IMG/VR virus record: IMGVR_UViG_3300022931_000017
Span: 1 to 28,069 of that record
Length of the DNA: 28,069 nt
DNA from: a virus
Direction: 5' to 3' (one strand)
The notes under the pieces were generated by a model. The model was not told the DNA's origin and did not search any database. It saw only the letters and a list, made by a program, of their open reading frames with translations. The position numbers were made by a program, and so were the translations under genes. This document shows positions 1 through 8,864 of this stretch, piece after piece (position 1 is the first letter of the stretch; every line of letters begins with the position of its first letter).

Positions 1-1
1 T

Positions 2-1729
2 ATTTCATCAAATAGTACTTTTACCAGTGATAATGTTTCAATTACTGGTGCAAATGTTTATATAACAAGTAATAGTACGTTTGCAGGAACAAATACTGTT
101 ATTTCATCAAATATTACTCTGTTGGCCACAAATACTCATATCATAAGTGAGAATTTATATTCTTCGGCTAATGCGACATTGGCAGGATCATTAACTACTA
201 TTACGTCTAATGTGAATATAACCGCAAATGTATCACTCACCTCAACAATAGACACCACAAGCAACAGCACTGGTGCTTTGACATTATCTGGAGGACTGGG
301 AATCGCTAAAAGTGCGGTTATCGGTGGAAACTTAAATGTTCATGGAAATATACATGCTAATGGAAATATCACAGCAGATGGTGGTACAATTGCATTAGGG
401 GATTCCAATGCAGATACAGTAACATTCAATGCTGATATTGGATCTGATATTCTTCCCAATATAGATTCGGTTTATGATCTAGGAAACACTACAAATCGTT
501 TTGCCAATGCTTATGTAGATGAACTTACAATAACAGGGAACGTTGTTGTTGCGAGTTCAATGACAGCAACGGGAAATGTAAGTGGTGCTTTTGGTATATT
601 TTCAGATAATGTAAGCATATCAGGAACAAAAGAATTAATTTTTAGAGATGCGGCGTTAACAATAAATTCTCCAATTGACGGAGAAATAGAGATCGCTTCT
701 GATGATCTTATTACATTTACCGCAACATCAAATGTAGAAGTGGATTCAGCGATATTTAATGTTATATCTAATTCAGTATTTGCTGGTACAAATACTAATA
801 TTACATCTAATGTTACATTATCTGGTACAAACACAAATATTAGTAGCTCTAATTTAAGTATAACAGGATCAGGCGCAACAATAGATGGAACATTGATGAA
901 TGTCAAATCTAATGTTGATATGACAGGAATTATAACGGTTGGGTCAGACGGTCTAGGAAAAAACTTTACAATATATTCTGGTACTGCGGGTAATAAAATT
1001 AAATTAAAAGCACTTTCGGATCAATTAGTTTCAAACACTCAAATTGAAAGTAGTGAAAAAATTCGAACAGACGGTAGTGTTTTTGTATCAAACGGCAGTT
1101 CTCTTGTATTTGGTAGTCAATTTAAAATTATGGACACCACAAACACGACTGGATTTCTGTTACAAGAAGATGGAACGGCCTCTGGAAGTGGTACTGAAGG
1201 CGGTAGACTTGATTTAGAAACTGATGAAGAAGCAAAAATAACTCATAATTTAACTGATGGATTTATTTTTAGTGATAAAATTAATCAAATCAATGTTTCA
1301 TCAACAACTAATTCAACATCGACTACTTCGGGGGCAATAAAAACTGCTGGTGGTTTGGGCGTTGTACAAGCGGCGTGGTTTGGTGGAGAAGTGCATGCTC
1401 AATCTTCTTTAGCCCTTGCTGGAGCAACTATAACTACTGGCTCTGTTGGATCAGGTGCTGGTATTCTAGCAATAAAAAATGGTACTGCACCAACTACTCA
1501 AGGAGTAAATCAAGCATATTTGTATGCAAGAGATGATGTCGCAGAATCACACATATATACAATGGATGAGGGGGGAAATGAAACAAAACTTGGTCCTCAC
1601 AATGAAAACAATGAATGGGAATTTTATTCTAGAAACGTTAAGACAGGAAAAGTTATTCGTGTAAATATGGAACGTATGATTCGAAAATTAGAAGAGTTTA
1701 CAGGAAATGTTTTTATAGAGGAATATTAA
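2..1729 (+). CDS. Repetitive tail-fibre/virion structural protein (5' truncated)
   Basis: The frame is open from base 2, so the true start lies upstream of the window; the first in-window TTG/ATG starts are not convincing. At least 575 codons are visible. The N-terminal part is built of beta-rich Ser/Thr/Asn/Gly repeats of the type ITSN.TFAGTNT.ISSN.TL, repeated many times up to about base 900. A second block contains the phrase LPNIDSVYDLGNTTNRFANAY, common in tail-fibre and structural proteins of marine phages. The C-terminus is charged and helical (MERMIRKLEEF), and may be a trimerisation or attachment end. No enzymatic motif is seen. A fibre or baseplate-associated fibrous protein is the best reading; the exact tail position cannot be told. 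It is followed after 7 bases by the next gene. Confidence 0.75.
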   Translation: MSSNSTFTSDNVSITGANVYITSNSTFAGTNTVISSNITLLATNTHIISENLYSSANATLAGSLTTITSNVNITANVSLTSTIDTTSNSTGALTLSGGLGIAKSAVIGGNLNVHGNIHANGNITADGGTIALGDSNADTVTFNADIGSDILPNIDSVYDLGNTTNRFANAYVDELTITGNVVVASSMTATGNVSGAFGIFSDNVSISGTKELIFRDAALTINSPIDGEIEIASDDLITFTATSNVEVDSAIFNVISNSVFAGTNTNITSNVTLSGTNTNISSSNLSITGSGATIDGTLMNVKSNVDMTGIITVGSDGLGKNFTIYSGTAGNKIKLKALSDQLVSNTQIESSEKIRTDGSVFVSNGSSLVFGSQFKIMDTTNTTGFLLQEDGTASGSGTEGGRLDLETDEEAKITHNLTDGFIFSDKINQINVSSTTNSTSTTSGAIKTAGGLGVVQAAWFGGEVHAQSSLALAGATITTGSVGSGAGILAIKNGTAPTTQGVNQAYLYARDDVAESHIYTMDEGGNETKLGPHNENNEWEFYSRNVKTGKVIRVNMERMIRKLEEFTGNVFIEEY

Positions 1730-1736
1730 TAATATT

Positions 1737-2024
1737 ATGAAAAAAAAACCCACTAAAAATCAAACGGTTTTAGAAAAAGAATATGTTGCAACTTATGACG
1801 AGAATAAAAAAAGAATTGATAATATCATGATTGAAAAAATAGAAAAAGAATTTGAAAAATTAAATAATGATAGAGGTTTGACGATACAAAAAATAAATCA
1901 ATTTGAAACAGAATTACTGAATTTAAAAACTCATCTTACTATGATTGATGGCGCAATTCAAACGTGTACTTATTTTTTAACCGGAAAAGAAGAAATAAAC
2001 AATGAAACAGCCATAAAAAGCTGA
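1737..2024 (+). CDS. Small coiled-coil protein
   Basis: Unrecognised 95-residue protein, highly charged and predicted almost entirely helical. A heptad-like run lies in the central two thirds (IMIEKIEKEFEKLNNDRG, then a second helix with FETELLNLKTHL). No catalytic motif, membrane segment or signal peptide is visible. It sits between a fibre gene and two conserved structural or hypothetical genes, so a chaperone or minor virion role is possible but unproven. The start is ATG, 7 bases after the preceding stop, with only a poor ribosome-binding site. Confidence 0.6.
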   Translation: MKKKPTKNQTVLEKEYVATYDENKKRIDNIMIEKIEKEFEKLNNDRGLTIQKINQFETELLNLKTHLTMIDGAIQTCTYFLTGKEEINNETAIKS

Positions 2025-2459
2025 TTGAAAGAAAAACCAGTGTTTGATGATTTGAATAAAGATAATTATATATTATATGCAATGAAATATTATGAAAATC
2101 CTCAATGTTTAAGTGAACAAGATTTTCATAATGATTTAAAAATTATAAAATACCTGAAAAGATTGTTGAATCGATATCATTTAGGTGGTGATTTAAAGGA
2201 AAGATTAATTTTAAATCACATAATAACATTAGGAAATGTTTTTCCAGTTGAGGTTTTATCTAGAATATTATTTTTGAAAATATCTCAAAAATATTGGACT
2301 TATTTAAAAACTTTTTTGATATATTTAGAATTCATGCCAGAACAAATATCAAGCATAAATGGCGAAAAGATTATTAGTAGTGATATAAGAGTAAATTTAG
2401 AAATAGCAAACAGATTACGAGAGATAACACCAAATGGGATTAGCTTCAGCCGCAGGTAA
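2025..2459 (+). CDS. Conserved-looking helical hypothetical protein, start uncertain
   Basis: About 144 residues, helical, with no catalytic motif I recognise. The C-terminal half (WTYLKTFLIYLEFMPEQI) resembles small hypothetical proteins I recall from T4-like marine phages, but no function is known to me. The start is doubtful: the frame opens with TTG directly after the previous stop, GTG follows at 2040 and the first ATG is at 2082. None has a clear Shine-Dalgarno, so translational coupling to the upstream gene is likely. Its 3' end overlaps the next gene by 26 bases. Confidence 0.55.
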   Translation: MKEKPVFDDLNKDNYILYAMKYYENPQCLSEQDFHNDLKIIKYLKRLLNRYHLGGDLKERLILNHIITLGNVFPVEVLSRILFLKISQKYWTYLKTFLIYLEFMPEQISSINGEKIISSDIRVNLEIANRLREITPNGISFSRR

Positions 2460-3204
2460 TATATTTTTTGTTTATACGTTTATTAAAAGACTTGCGACTC
2501 CTTTTAGTAGCACGAAAGCTTTTGAATTGGGGATTATTGATAAAAACGGAAAAATTCTTAAAAAAAGAAGTAAATTAAAGACTAAAGAAGAAAAAGAATC
2601 ATACACATTAACAGATACATTGGTTTTTAATTTAAAAAAAATTTTAGCGAAAGTTCCTGGGGGATCAACAAAATTTGCTACTTTTGTAGCGGCGCTGTTT
2701 TTACTGAAAGAAGAAAATAAAAACGCAAAATTATATTATGATCAGACATTTTTAGAAAAAAAATATACATCATTTTTACAAGAATGTCAATATAATAAAA
2801 AAGAAATTGGTCTATTAATAGATGAAATTAGCCGCAGAGAAGAAGAATTGAACGAAGACGGATTGGCCGCTGGTGGAGGCGCTATTGCAGGGCTCGGTGT
2901 TGAAAATCCCTCTATTCCAGGACAATCAGAACCAGGAATAAAGAAGAAGAAAATAAAAAAAGGAAGCACATTTGCTGGTTCAGAGGTTTTTATAGTTAAA
3001 CCAGAAACTTTTATGAGAGCGAGATACGGTAAACGTCGATATGCTAAATATGAACAATATGTAGGCAATGATGATACGGGAGAAGCCATTAGACAATATG
3101 GAAGAGCTAATCCAAGCAAACCCATTGTGTTACAAGATGAACTAACCGGTTCTATGATTTATCTTAAATACGGACGTAAACATGCTGGATTTCACGGCTT
3201 TTAG
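2434..3204 (+). CDS. Conserved virion-associated protein of T4-like marine phages
   Basis: 256 residues. The N-terminus is hydrophobic (about residues 3-22), followed by the segment FSSTKAFELGIIDKNGKIL and a basic stretch, then VFNLKKILAKVPGGSTKFATFVAALFLLKEE, a pattern I recall from conserved structural or hypothetical proteins of T4-like cyanophages and pelagiphages. The middle is acidic and helical, then a Gly/Ala/Pro-rich linker (about 144-165) and a KKKKIKK patch precede a basic C-terminal domain. Overlaps with both neighbours suggest translational coupling. The biochemical role is unknown; a virion or assembly role is inferred from the surrounding structural genes. Confidence 0.6.
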   Translation: MGLASAAGNIFFVYTFIKRLATPFSSTKAFELGIIDKNGKILKKRSKLKTKEEKESYTLTDTLVFNLKKILAKVPGGSTKFATFVAALFLLKEENKNAKLYYDQTFLEKKYTSFLQECQYNKKEIGLLIDEISRREEELNEDGLAAGGGAIAGLGVENPSIPGQSEPGIKKKKIKKGSTFAGSEVFIVKPETFMRARYGKRRYAKYEQYVGNDDTGEAIRQYGRANPSKPIVLQDELTGSMIYLKYGRKHAGFHGF

Positions 3205-3493
3205 ACAACAAAAAGAAACTACAATTCTTGCAGAAAAATATGATATCAGTTACAGTATTGCAAAAAATGTAATAGATGTGTTGGTAGAGAAAAATATAAA
3301 TAAGAGTGATACTGAAACCATTTCTTCTATCGTTAGAATGTTTAAGTTAAGAGAAGAACCCAAGAGTAAAAAGCAATTGCGTATAGAAGAAAAACAAGGA
3401 AATTTGCAACATCTTTTAAATGAATTTAAAAAAGATAAAGTAAAAAAACAAAATGTTGATATAAAATTTAAGTCAATTTTTAGTGATCAATAG
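3182..3493 (+). CDS. Hypothetical charged helical protein
   Basis: 103 residues, strongly basic and acidic mix, helical, without Cys clusters or membrane segments. Residues 1-48 could form a small helical domain and the remainder is a Lys/Glu-rich tail. The start overlaps the preceding gene by 23 bases. I do not recognise the family. Its place between a probable virion protein and a fibre-like protein suggests the same late operon. Confidence 0.5.
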   Translation: MLDFTAFRQQKETTILAEKYDISYSIAKNVIDVLVEKNINKSDTETISSIVRMFKLREEPKSKKQLRIEEKQGNLQHLLNEFKKDKVKKQNVDIKFKSIFSDQ

Positions 3494-3507
3494 AAAGAAT
3501 AGCAACC

Positions 3508-4140
3508 ATGATAGCAAGAGATACACTTACAATACAAAATCATACAGAAGGCGATGGAGCCGCCGCTAGATTGACTAATATTGCGTTTCAGGGGTGGTCT
3601 GATGGCGAAGATTCTGCCAATGATTATTTTAAAGGATTTGGTACAACCACCGCTACGGTATCTGGATTAGATGATATTACATTTGGAGGAAATTATAATT
3701 CAACTGATGTTAGAACTTATCGAGTAAAAATTGATGCGGCCGCCGCTACTGATACATTTACTTGGTCAAATGATGGGGGATCAACTTGGGAAGCCACTGG
3801 TGTTGCGGTTATGGGGTCCACTCAAGAATTAGATAATGGCATAACAATTACATTTGCCGCAACAACTGGTCATACGTTGAATGATTATTGGGAAATAACC
3901 ACAATCATAACAACGACTGCTATGCATAAATTGGGAGAAATAATTGTCGATCATGAAGGCACTTCCGCTGATGATAGGGGAGAATTGACCGTAAAAACGA
4001 ATAATGGGTCGGGTGTAAATTTAATCCAAACTTATCATTCTAATGGAGATTCAACATTTACCGCAAAATGTTATAATTCTGATGGCGCACATGGTTTGAT
4101 AACAATTAGAGACACTAGCGGTGTTATTGTAAACACATAA
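3508..4140 (+). CDS. Fibre-like structural protein with beta-sandwich repeats
   Basis: 210 residues, rich in Gly, Thr, Asp and Asn with few Lys, unlike the charged neighbours. The middle carries YRVKIDAA..DTFTWSNDGGSTWEATGV followed by FAATTGHTLNDYWEIT. I recall this kind of carbohydrate-binding or fibre module from marine phage tail proteins. No signal peptide, membrane segment or catalytic motif is visible. It is probably a minor fibre or head decoration. ATG start with a purine-rich but imperfect RBS. Confidence 0.6.
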   Translation: MIARDTLTIQNHTEGDGAAARLTNIAFQGWSDGEDSANDYFKGFGTTTATVSGLDDITFGGNYNSTDVRTYRVKIDAAAATDTFTWSNDGGSTWEATGVAVMGSTQELDNGITITFAATTGHTLNDYWEITTIITTTAMHKLGEIIVDHEGTSADDRGELTVKTNNGSGVNLIQTYHSNGDSTFTAKCYNSDGAHGLITIRDTSGVIVNT

Positions 4141-4143
4141 AGA

Positions 4144-4404
4144 ATGAAAATGAACGAGATTTTTCAATACAACCCCTTAAATTTGTTTGAAAAAGTCATA
4201 TTGGTTCCTATGATAACTGTTATCATAACCATAGTAGGATGGAGTCTTGTTAATATTATAGAATTAAAATCCGATGTGGCTATAGTGAAAACTGATATAA
4301 AACATATAACAAAACAGATTGATTTTATATCTGAAAGAATAGTCAAATTAAATCACTTAACTAATTTTAGTGTTGTTGTGCGAGATGAGTATGCTGTTAA
4401 ATGA
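4144..4404 (+). CDS. Small single-TM protein with C-terminal helix
   Basis: 86 residues. One membrane helix (about residues 18-38, VILVPMITVIITIVGWSLVNI) is followed by an amphipathic or coiled-coil stretch (KSDVAIVKTDIKHITKQIDFI). The topology resembles an inner-membrane spanin or a small lysis-associated protein, but no partner with a lipobox is adjacent. A second protein with the same architecture lies at 13462-13707. Function unknown. It overlaps the next small gene. Confidence 0.5.
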   Translation: MKMNEIFQYNPLNLFEKVILVPMITVIITIVGWSLVNIIELKSDVAIVKTDIKHITKQIDFISERIVKLNHLTNFSVVVRDEYAVK

Positions 4405-4549
4405 AAATGAACAACAAGTTTTGAAATTAGTTGTGTCTATAAAAAACAAAAACAAAGTCAAAGATTTGTCTCCAGTTTATAAGTATGCTTACGATTTAAA
4501 AGTAGATGATGAATCTATTCAAAAAATTTTATTATTGGCCTCGTGGTAG
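4385..4549 (+). CDS. Small hypothetical protein (54 aa)
   Basis: A 54-codon frame beginning MSMLLNENEQQVL and ending in LLLASW, overlapping the preceding gene by 20 bases. It is helical and basic in the middle (KNKNKVKDLSP), with no motif I recognise. Its stop is immediately followed by the promoter at 4550, so it is the last gene of the upstream unit. Length and position favour a real gene, but nothing confirms it. Confidence 0.4.
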   Translation: MSMLLNENEQQVLKLVVSIKNKNKVKDLSPVYKYAYDLKVDDESIQKILLLASW

Positions 4550-4578
4550 TTGACTTTTATAGTCAAATTTGATATAAT
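4550..4578 (+). promoter_or_regulatory. Sigma70-type promoter with inverted repeat over the -35
   Basis: TTGACT at 4550-4555 and TATAAT at 4573-4578 are separated by exactly 17 bases, a near-consensus bacterial promoter at the boundary between virion genes and the replication and nucleotide genes. The -35 is also one arm of a perfect inverted repeat (TTGACT, 5-base spacer, AGTCAA at 4561-4566) that could bind a repressor or form a hairpin. Predicted transcription would start near 4585 and serve the primase gene at 4630, which has no evident Shine-Dalgarno. Confidence 0.65.
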
Positions 4579-4629
4579 TATAATAAATCTATATTATATT
4601 CTAATATATCCTCTATCTAATTATTTGAC

Positions 4630-5631
4630 ATGTCTCTTTATATTGATGTAAAATATTTGAACCTTTTATCTAGTAGACTTCCTTTATATAAACAAAAAAA
4701 AGAATATCTCTGGAATTTCCGATGTCCAATTTGCGGAGATTCTCAAAAAAAACTAACCAAAGCAAGGGGATATGTTCATAGAAAAGAAAATAATCTTTTT
4801 TATAAATGCCATAATTGCGGAGTAGGGAAAACTTTTTCAAATTTTTTAAAAGAGTTGGATGTAAGATTGCATTCTGAATATTGTATGGAAAGATATATGT
4901 CTGGTGAAAATAAATTTAGTAATTATAAGGAGCCAACATTCAAATTTGATATTCCAAAATTTAAAAAAATTGATCTAAAAATACCATGCGTAAAAGACTT
5001 AAACGATGAACATTTTTGTAAGCAGTATGTCAAATCTAGAAACATTGTACCCAATAAATACCAATATCTTTATTTTGCTAAGGATTTTAAAAAATGGGTT
5101 GAAAGTCTTAACCTCGATACACATTATGAATTAATTAAAAATGATCCTAGATTGGTCATACCTTTTTTTGATAAAGATTATAATTTGATTGCCGCTCAAG
5201 GAAGATCATTAATAAAAAGTTCTAAATTAAGATATGTGACAATTAAGGTTAAAGAAAATGCACCAAAAATTTTTGGATTGAACACCTGGAATGAAAATAA
5301 GACCACCTATATAGTTGAAGGTCCGATAGATTCTTTATTTGTAGAAAATTCTCTTGCTATGGCCGGAGCTGATTTATCGACATGCAAAACACTATTAAAT
5401 GATATTGATGTAGTATTTGTTTATGATAATGAAAAAAGAAATAAAGAAATTGTTAAAAAAATGGATAAAATTATTTCAGATAACCATAAGATAGTTATTT
5501 GGCCCAATCATGTAATGGAAAAAGACATTAATGATATGATATTAAACAATGTAAATGTTATGAGTGTTATGGAAAATAATACCTTTCAAGGATTAATTGC
5601 AAAAACAAAATTATTAGAATTTAAATTATGA
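4630..5631 (+). CDS. 61: DNA primase, T4 gp61-like
   Basis: 333 residues, close to T4 gp61 (about 340). The N-terminal zinc ribbon has Cys pairs at residues 32/35 (CPIC) and 60/63 (CHNC). A Toprim-type catalytic core follows: VEGPIDSL with Glu230, then FVYDNEKRNKE with Asp266 (YDN instead of DxD). In the T4 family this enzyme makes RNA primers for lagging-strand synthesis and works with the gp41 helicase in the cytoplasm. The helicase is not in this window. It is the first gene after the promoter at 4550 and overlaps thyX by an ATGA. Confidence 0.85.
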   Translation: MSLYIDVKYLNLLSSRLPLYKQKKEYLWNFRCPICGDSQKKLTKARGYVHRKENNLFYKCHNCGVGKTFSNFLKELDVRLHSEYCMERYMSGENKFSNYKEPTFKFDIPKFKKIDLKIPCVKDLNDEHFCKQYVKSRNIVPNKYQYLYFAKDFKKWVESLNLDTHYELIKNDPRLVIPFFDKDYNLIAAQGRSLIKSSKLRYVTIKVKENAPKIFGLNTWNENKTTYIVEGPIDSLFVENSLAMAGADLSTCKTLLNDIDVVFVYDNEKRNKEIVKKMDKIISDNHKIVIWPNHVMEKDINDMILNNVNVMSVMENNTFQGLIAKTKLLEFKL

Positions 5632-6503
5632 TAAATGAAAAACAAGTGCATAATCATGGATTTGTGAAGTTATTAAATGTGATGGGCTCCGATGAAGAAG
5701 TCGAAAATGCCGCAAGAATTAGTTATGGAACCGGTACGAGAAAAACTAGTCAAACAAGAAATTTAATTCGATATTTAATGCGGCATAATCACACATCTCC
5801 TTTTGAAATGTGTGAAGTGAAATTTCATTTAAAACTACCTATCTTTGTAATGAGGCAATTTGTTAGACACCGAACCGCTAACATAAATGAATATTCAGGC
5901 CGTTATTCCATAATGAGTGACGAATTTTATTTACCTGCAGAAAAAGATGTTCATGAGCAATCAGAGCAAAACAATCAAGGCCGAGGAAAAGAATTAGATG
6001 AAGACAACAAAACACTTGTTCTTGGGCGAATGTATGATGCGAATGAACACTCACAGATGTGTTATAAACAAATTGTAGACCCTACACTATTAGACGGGTT
6101 TTATGATGGTTTTAATGGTATTGCAAGAGAATTGGCAAGAACTGTTTTACCAGTTTCTAATTATACGGAATGTATTTGGAAGATAGATTTAAATAATTTT
6201 TTTAAATTTTCCAAATTACGCATGGATTCTCATTCTCAAAAAGAAATTAGAGATTATGCAAATATAATGTATGATTTAGTAAAACCATTATTTCCTATAA
6301 GTTGTGAAGCATTTGAAGATTATATCTTAAAGGCTGAAACATTTTCAGCAGAAGAAATGAAGATCATTAAAGCCAATATAAAATGTACATTGGACTTTAA
6401 TGACCCTAAACTTGTAGAAGACCTGCATATAATGACAAACGCAGAGTTTAACTTATCAACCCGAGAACGTAAAGAGTTTTTAGAAAAATTGAAAGGAATT
6501 TAA
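5628..6503 (+). CDS. thyX: Flavin-dependent thymidylate synthase ThyX
   Basis: 291 residues. The ThyX signature RHRxxxxNEYSxRYS is complete at residues 80-94 (RHRTANINEYSGRYS), with the upstream HTSPFEMCEVKFHLKLPIF segment and the downstream C-terminal dUMP-binding region KLRMDSHSQKEIR. The enzyme makes dTMP from dUMP using methylenetetrahydrofolate and FADH2. ThyX is common in marine phages and in SAR11. The gene overlaps the primase stop by 4 bases and lies one base before nrdJ, so dNTP supply is co-expressed with replication. Confidence 0.95.
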   Translation: MINEKQVHNHGFVKLLNVMGSDEEVENAARISYGTGTRKTSQTRNLIRYLMRHNHTSPFEMCEVKFHLKLPIFVMRQFVRHRTANINEYSGRYSIMSDEFYLPAEKDVHEQSEQNNQGRGKELDEDNKTLVLGRMYDANEHSQMCYKQIVDPTLLDGFYDGFNGIARELARTVLPVSNYTECIWKIDLNNFFKFSKLRMDSHSQKEIRDYANIMYDLVKPLFPISCEAFEDYILKAETFSAEEMKIIKANIKCTLDFNDPKLVEDLHIMTNAEFNLSTRERKEFLEKLKGI

Positions 6504-6504
6504 A

Positions 6505-8436
6505 ATGTCTCTACCAACAGAATATCAATCATTTATTCATTTATCGAGATATGCAAGATGGAATTATAATCTCAAAAGACGTGAAACCTGGGAAGAAACG
6601 GTTAACAGATATTTGGCATTTTTTAAAGAACATTTAGATGATAATCATGATTTTGTTATTAGTAATGAACTAGAAGCAGAGTTGCGTGAGGCAATTTTAA
6701 CCCTTAAAGTGATGCCTTCAATGAGGTGCTTGATGACGGCCGGTGAAGCACTCAAAAAAGAAAATATAGCAGGTTATAATTGTTCGTATGTAAAAATAGA
6801 TAGTCCACGATCATTTGATGAAATTTTATATGTGTTAATGAATGGAACAGGAGTGGGATTTTCTGTGGAAGAAGAATATGTTAATCAACTTCCTATTATA
6901 TCAGATGAATTTTATGAAACAGATACTACAATTGTTATAGCAGATTCAAAATTGGGGTGGGCAAAATCATATAAAGAATTGATTTCATTAGTTTGGCAGG
7001 GGCAAATACCAAAATGGGATTTATCTAAGATAAGACCAGCGGGTTCTGCTCTTAAAACCTTTGGAGGAAGAGCCTCGGGTCCTGAGCCATTAGAAGATCT
7101 TTTTATGTTTACTATAAATACGTTTCGAAATGCTTCCGGGCGTAAATTAAAATCAATAGAAGCGCATGATATTGTATGTAAAATTGCAGAAATTGTTGTC
7201 GTAGGAGGTGTTCGTAGATCTGCTCTTATTAGTTTATCTAATCTTAATGATGAAACAATGAGACATGCTAAATCGGGTCTCTGGTGGGAAAATAATCCTC
7301 AACGAGCCCTCGCCAATAACTCTGTTAACTATAAAGAAAAGCCAGATGTTGGTACTTTTATGAGAGAATGGTTATCCCTTTATGATTCCAAATCAGGAGA
7401 ACGGGGAATTTATAATAGTTTGGCGGCTAGACAGCAAGTAGAAAAAATGAATACCGAAGAACATATTAGACGAAAACCTAGAAATGATTTTGGCACTAAT
7501 CCATGTAGTGAAATTATTCTTAGAAGTAGGGAATTTTGTAATCTTTCAGAAGTCGTAATCAGAGGAGATGATACATTAGAATCTTTAGAAAATAAAATTA
7601 AACTTGCAACTATCATTGGAACATTTCAATCAACTCTTACAAGTTTCAAATATTTATCAAAAGAATGGAAAAATAATTGCGAAGAGGAACGACTTTTGGG
7701 GGTCTCTCTTACAGGAATAATGGATAATTCTTTGACAAATGGTAAAAAAGGCAATTTAAAAGATTTATTGGATAAGTTAAAAAATGTTGCAATTAAAACT
7801 AATAAAGAATTCTCAAAAAAACTTAACATCCCGCAATCTGCCGCAATTACTTGTGTCAAACCTTCTGGTACGGTTAGTCAACTTGTTGATTCTGCTAGTG
7901 GCATACATGCTCGTCACAATCCCTACTATATTAGAACAGTGCGGGCTGATAATAAAGATCCGCTTTGTAAATTCATGAAGGAAGCAAACTTTCCAAATGA
8001 ACCAGATGTGATGAAACCGAAACACACATCTGTATTTTCATTTCCTATGAAAAGTCCACAAAATGCAAGATGTAGAGCCGATATAAATGCGATTGAACAG
8101 TTAGATCTTTGGTCAACATATCAAAAATATTGGTGCGAACACAAACCATCTATTACCATTTCAGTCAAAGAAAATGAGTGGATAGAAATGGGAAATTGGG
8201 TATGGAATAATTTTGATGATATTAGTGGAATATCTTTTTTACCTTTTTCTGAACATGCATATAGGCAAGCACCTTATCAAGATTGTACAAAAGCTGAATA
8301 TACAAAAGCATTAAAAGCAATGCCTAAAAATGTTGATTGGTCATTATTATCTGCATATGAGGAAAAAGATTTTACTGTAGGATCACAAGAATTAGCTTGC
8401 GCCGCAGGTGATGGGTGTGAAGTGGTGGATTTATAA
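6505..8436 (+). CDS. nrdJ: Class II (adenosylcobalamin-dependent) ribonucleotide reductase
   Basis: 643 residues, shorter than the Lactobacillus monomeric enzyme (about 739). The thiyl-radical Cys and general-base Glu lie in NPCSEI (Cys334, Glu336). Cys345 is exactly 11 residues later, the same spacing as Cys408/Cys419 of the Lactobacillus reductase. Cys93 (NCSYVKID) would be the redox partner, and the C-terminal shuttle pair is Cys632/Cys638, one residue wider than in the Lactobacillus enzyme. PSGTVSQLVDSASGIH is the phosphate-binding region. No N-terminal ATP cone is evident. It reduces ribonucleotides with B12 and depends on host cobalamin. It overlaps the glutaredoxin-like gene by one base, a likely reductant. 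Confidence 0.9.
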   Translation: MSLPTEYQSFIHLSRYARWNYNLKRRETWEETVNRYLAFFKEHLDDNHDFVISNELEAELREAILTLKVMPSMRCLMTAGEALKKENIAGYNCSYVKIDSPRSFDEILYVLMNGTGVGFSVEEEYVNQLPIISDEFYETDTTIVIADSKLGWAKSYKELISLVWQGQIPKWDLSKIRPAGSALKTFGGRASGPEPLEDLFMFTINTFRNASGRKLKSIEAHDIVCKIAEIVVVGGVRRSALISLSNLNDETMRHAKSGLWWENNPQRALANNSVNYKEKPDVGTFMREWLSLYDSKSGERGIYNSLAARQQVEKMNTEEHIRRKPRNDFGTNPCSEIILRSREFCNLSEVVIRGDDTLESLENKIKLATIIGTFQSTLTSFKYLSKEWKNNCEEERLLGVSLTGIMDNSLTNGKKGNLKDLLDKLKNVAIKTNKEFSKKLNIPQSAAITCVKPSGTVSQLVDSASGIHARHNPYYIRTVRADNKDPLCKFMKEANFPNEPDVMKPKHTSVFSFPMKSPQNARCRADINAIEQLDLWSTYQKYWCEHKPSITISVKENEWIEMGNWVWNNFDDISGISFLPFSEHAYRQAPYQDCTKAEYTKALKAMPKNVDWSLLSAYEEKDFTVGSQELACAAGDGCEVVDL

Positions 8437-8702
8437 TGCTAAAATATGAAATAGATTTTAACAAAGGAAATTATGTTGTTGGACATTTTACTTTCAGGGA
8501 ATGTGCAATGTGTGAAAAAGCAAAATCTTTATTAGATAAGTATAAAAAACAATATATGTTCATTCAGGCGGACAAGAGATTGTTTGGTAAAATATTGTCA
8601 ATTACAGGAAGTAAAAAAGTCCCTCAAATTTTTTTGGAGGGTCAAGTTTTTCTGACCGTTGAACAATTAGAAGAATCATTAAAAGACGAGGAGAAGGCTT
8701 AA
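8436..8702 (+). CDS. Glutaredoxin-like protein
   Basis: 88 residues with a thioredoxin-fold pattern: FRECAMCEKAKSLLDKY carries the redox CxxC at Cys23/Cys26, and VPQIFLEG supplies the cis-proline loop. The length matches a minimal glutaredoxin. The start codon shares a base with the nrdJ stop (TAATG), which argues strongly that its job is to re-reduce the reductase's C-terminal Cys pair. A thioredoxin-like assignment cannot be excluded, since the CAMC motif is neither CPYC nor CGPC. Confidence 0.8.
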   Translation: MLKYEIDFNKGNYVVGHFTFRECAMCEKAKSLLDKYKKQYMFIQADKRLFGKILSITGSKKVPQIFLEGQVFLTVEQLEESLKDEEKA

Positions 8703-8711
8703 AGTCTTAAT

Positions 8712-8864
8712 ATGGAAATATCGGAAAATATTAATTGCACTTATTGTTTTAAAACGTATGAAATTCTTGTTCATGAAGACGAAGATGAAATAGTACGATT
8801 TTGCTCTTATTGCGGAGAATTAATAGAATTACAAGAAGAAGATGATGGCAACTGGGACACCTGA
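8712..8864 (+). CDS. Small zinc-ribbon protein (50 aa)
   Basis: A 50-codon frame with two CxxC knuckles, CTYC (residues 9-12) and CSYC followed by GE (31-34), separated by 18 residues. It has an acidic linker and an acidic tail. This is a typical zinc-ribbon spacing. Such small proteins often bind nucleic acid or RNA polymerase, but no function is assigned here. It overlaps the start of the resolvase gene by about 20 bases. The spacing and the conserved-type knuckles support a real gene. Confidence 0.6.
   Translation: MEISENINCTYCFKTYEILVHEDEDEIVRFCSYCGELIELQEEDDGNWDT

Noticed and set aside
511-906. Minus-strand coding region opposite the fibre gene, and similar antisense frames elsewhere
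   Set aside because: Low-complexity translations mirroring + strand genes, with no RBS; all supported genes are on the + strand.
5051-5058. Late-promoter octamers inside genes (also near 7109, 16798, 21325)
   Set aside because: Located within coding sequence away from starts; regarded as chance in AT-rich DNA.
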